The notes beneath the pieces are model-generated. The model was not told the origin of the DNA and did not search any database. It was given only the letters and a program-made list of their open reading frames with translations. Below are positions 6,284 to 7,814 of a stretch of DNA of 7,814 bases, piece by piece. Every line of letters starts with the position of its first letter. Position 1 is the first letter of the stretch. The DNA lies in NCBI GenBank assembly GCA_947476855.1, contig CANJSR010000224.1, positions 1-7,814 of the forward strand, in the 5' to 3' direction. The DNA comes from Acetobacteraceae bacterium. GTDB taxonomy: Bacteria > Pseudomonadota > Alphaproteobacteria > Acetobacterales > Acetobacteraceae. A program made the translations under genes and the position numbers.

Positions 6284-7814
6284 TCGCCCCCTTCAGCCGC
6301 ACACTGGCGGACCTGCCGTGGGAGCAGGCGGATCGTTACGGGGACCACCCCGCGGTCATCCATGGCGAACAGGTCGTGTCCTACGCCGCACTGCTCGATC
6401 GCGCCCGCCGCGTCGCCGCCTGGATGCGCGGCCGTGGCATAAGGCGTGGTGACCGTGTCGGCCTGCTGATGAACAACCGCCCCGAATGGGTCGAAACCTT
6501 CTTCGGCGCCACCATGCTCGGCGCCGTCGTGGTCGCGTTCAGCACCTGGTCGAAGCAGGAAGAGCTGGACTACCTTTTCGCTGATTCGGGGATCCGGCTG
6601 CTGGTCACGCTGGACCAGTTCTCGGGCCAGGATTTCGCGTCCGATATCGCAGCCATTGCTTCGACGCCGGACGATGTCGTGCTGCTGGGGCAAGGCGGGC
6701 CGGCGCACTGGTTTCGGTATGAAACGATGCTGGCGGGCGATCCGCTGCCGGCGCCCCCCGCGCCGGGAGACGGCGCCAGCGCCCCCGATGATGCCATCAT
6801 CATCTACACATCAGGTTCGTCCGCCAGGCCGAAATCCGTGCCATTGGCGCATTACGGGATCATCGAGAACGGGTTCAATATCGGCGAACGCCAGGGCTAC
6901 AGCCAGGCCGACCGCGTGCTGCTGCCTCCGCCTCTGTTCTGGTCCTATGGCAGCGCCAATGCCATGTCGGCGGTATTGACGCATGGGGCGACACTTGTCC
7001 TGATGGATCGGTTCGAGCCTGGGGAGGCGCTGGACCTGATCGAGCGGCATCGCTGCACCGCGCTTTACACTCTGCCGGCGATCACCAGCGCCTTGATCTC
7101 CCACCCCGCGTTCAAGGCGGAGCGGACGGCCAGTCTGCGGACGGGCCTGACCATCGGCGCCCCGCAGGATGTCATGACAGCGGCTCGGGTGCTGGGGGCG
7201 GCTGAGATCTGCAACGTCTATGGCCAGACGGAATCGTACGGCAATTGCTGTGTCACCTGGCACCATTGGCCGCTGGAACGCCGCGCCGCCTGCCAGGGGC
7301 CGCCTCTGCCCGGCGTGACGATCCGCATCGTCGATGCCGAGACGGGGGCCGAACAACCGGCCGGCGTGCCTGGCCTGATCGAGGTCCGCGGCTACGTCAT
7401 GCGCGGCTATATCGGCGCCAGCGAATCGCAGAACGATGATGCCCTGACGGCGGACGGCTTCTTCCGCACCGGCGACATGGGGCAGTTGACCGCAACCGGA
7501 GAGATGCAGTTCGTCGGCCGCACGACCGAGATGATCAAGAAGGGCGGCATCAACATCTCCCCCGCCGAGGTCGAGGACGTGCTGATGCGTCACCCCGCCG
7601 TGGCTCTGGCCGGTGCCTGCGGCGTGCCGGACGCGTTGCAGGGGGAATTGCTGGCGGCCTTCGTGATCCTGGCGCCGGGCGCGGTGGCGACGTCGGATGA
7701 TCTGGTCGCGCACTGCAAGGCGGTCGCGTCCCGCTACAAGGTGCCGGACTTCGTGGTGATCCGGGAGACTCTGCCGGTGACGGTGACGGGGAAGCTGATG
7801 CGACGGGAACTGAA
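6280..7814 (+). CDS. Second acyl-CoA ligase (AMP-forming), open at the right edge
   Basis: ATG 6280 overlaps the TGA of the first ligase as ATGA and has AGGGGAA about ten bases upstream. 511 codons lie inside the window without a stop, ending '...TGKLMRREL', so only the extreme C-terminus is likely to be missing. ANL motifs: a modified P-loop TSGSSARPKS (177-186), 'VYGQTE' (313-318), 'FRTGD' (395-399), R414 in 'FVGR', 'KKGGINISPAEVE' (420-431), and catalytic K505 in 'VTGK'. The P-loop has Ala and Ser where TTGxPKG-type enzymes have Gly, but the lysine (K185) is kept. 'PPPLFWSYGSANAM' and 'GQTESYGNCCVTWHHW' shape the acyl pocket region. It is clearly different from the first ligase, so the pair is not a recent duplication and may act on two acids of one pathway. 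The substrate is not identifiable; cyclohexane- or benzoate-type ligases are possible relatives. Confidence 0.9.
   Translation, partial: MIAPFSRTLADLPWEQADRYGDHPAVIHGEQVVSYAALLDRARRVAAWMRGRGIRRGDRVGLLMNNRPEWVETFFGATMLGAVVVAFSTWSKQEELDYLFADSGIRLLVTLDQFSGQDFASDIAAIASTPDDVVLLGQGGPAHWFRYETMLAGDPLPAPPAPGDGASAPDDAIIIYTSGSSARPKSVPLAHYGIIENGFNIGERQGYSQADRVLLPPPLFWSYGSANAMSAVLTHGATLVLMDRFEPGEALDLIERHRCTALYTLPAITSALISHPAFKAERTASLRTGLTIGAPQDVMTAARVLGAAEICNVYGQTESYGNCCVTWHHWPLERRAACQGPPLPGVTIRIVDAETGAEQPAGVPGLIEVRGYVMRGYIGASESQNDDALTADGFFRTGDMGQLTATGEMQFVGRTTEMIKKGGINISPAEVEDVLMRHPAVALAGACGVPDALQGELLAAFVILAPGAVATSDDLVAHCKAVASRYKVPDFVVIRETLPVTVTGKLMRREL

Noticed and set aside
6811..7713. 300-codon minus-strand frame opposite the second ligase
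   Set aside because: No domain and a biased composition; the plus strand carries all ANL motifs with no stop.

Overview
This is a 7.8-kb, very GC-rich, gene-dense stretch of bacterial chromosome. Coding regions touch or overlap, and I see no RNA gene, insertion sequence, CRISPR array or phage gene. The GC bias, the AGGAG-type ribosome binding sites and the enzyme families (MBL hydrolase, LysE, MarC, isochorismatase-like and CMD proteins, AlkK-like ligases) suggest a metabolically versatile alphaproteobacterium, perhaps Rhodospirillales or Acetobacteraceae. That placement is an inference from style and was not tested by a database search.

The layout has three transcription blocks. Block A (+ strand, 1-1626) holds the last 13 codons of a short-chain dehydrogenase, a terminator-like hairpin without a T-tract, a metallo-beta-lactamase-fold hydrolase with all expected metal ligands, and a LysE/RhtB-type exporter that overlaps the hydrolase stop by 4 bases. 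Block B (- strand, 4510 down to 1603) holds a MarC-family membrane protein, then after a 72-base gap three tightly packed genes: an MFE-2-like short-chain dehydrogenase, an isochorismatase-like cysteine hydrolase and a carboxymuconolactone-decarboxylase-like protein. Block B meets block A tail to tail, with a 24-base overlap. Block C (+ strand, 4682 to the right edge) holds two acyl-CoA ligases joined by an ATGA overlap. The first resembles the medium-chain ligase AlkK. The second runs off the window just after its catalytic C-terminal lysine. Blocks B and C diverge from a 171-base intergenic region that probably carries both promoters.

Taken together, the content suggests a catabolic locus for an organic acid, amide or ester. 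Two ligases would make CoA thioesters, an MFE-2-like dehydrogenase could oxidise a 3-hydroxyacyl-CoA, and hydrolases of the MBL and isochorismatase folds could open an ester, lactone or amide bond. LysE and MarC proteins would handle transport or membrane functions. The individual families are secure; the substrate and the shared pathway are not visible in the sequence.

No clear new defence or mobile system is present. The points most worth a second look are the start of the CMD-like gene (a good Shine-Dalgarno placed before an ATA that overlaps the preceding stop), the altered P-loop of the second ligase, and the unassigned SDR/cysteine hydrolase/CMD cassette.
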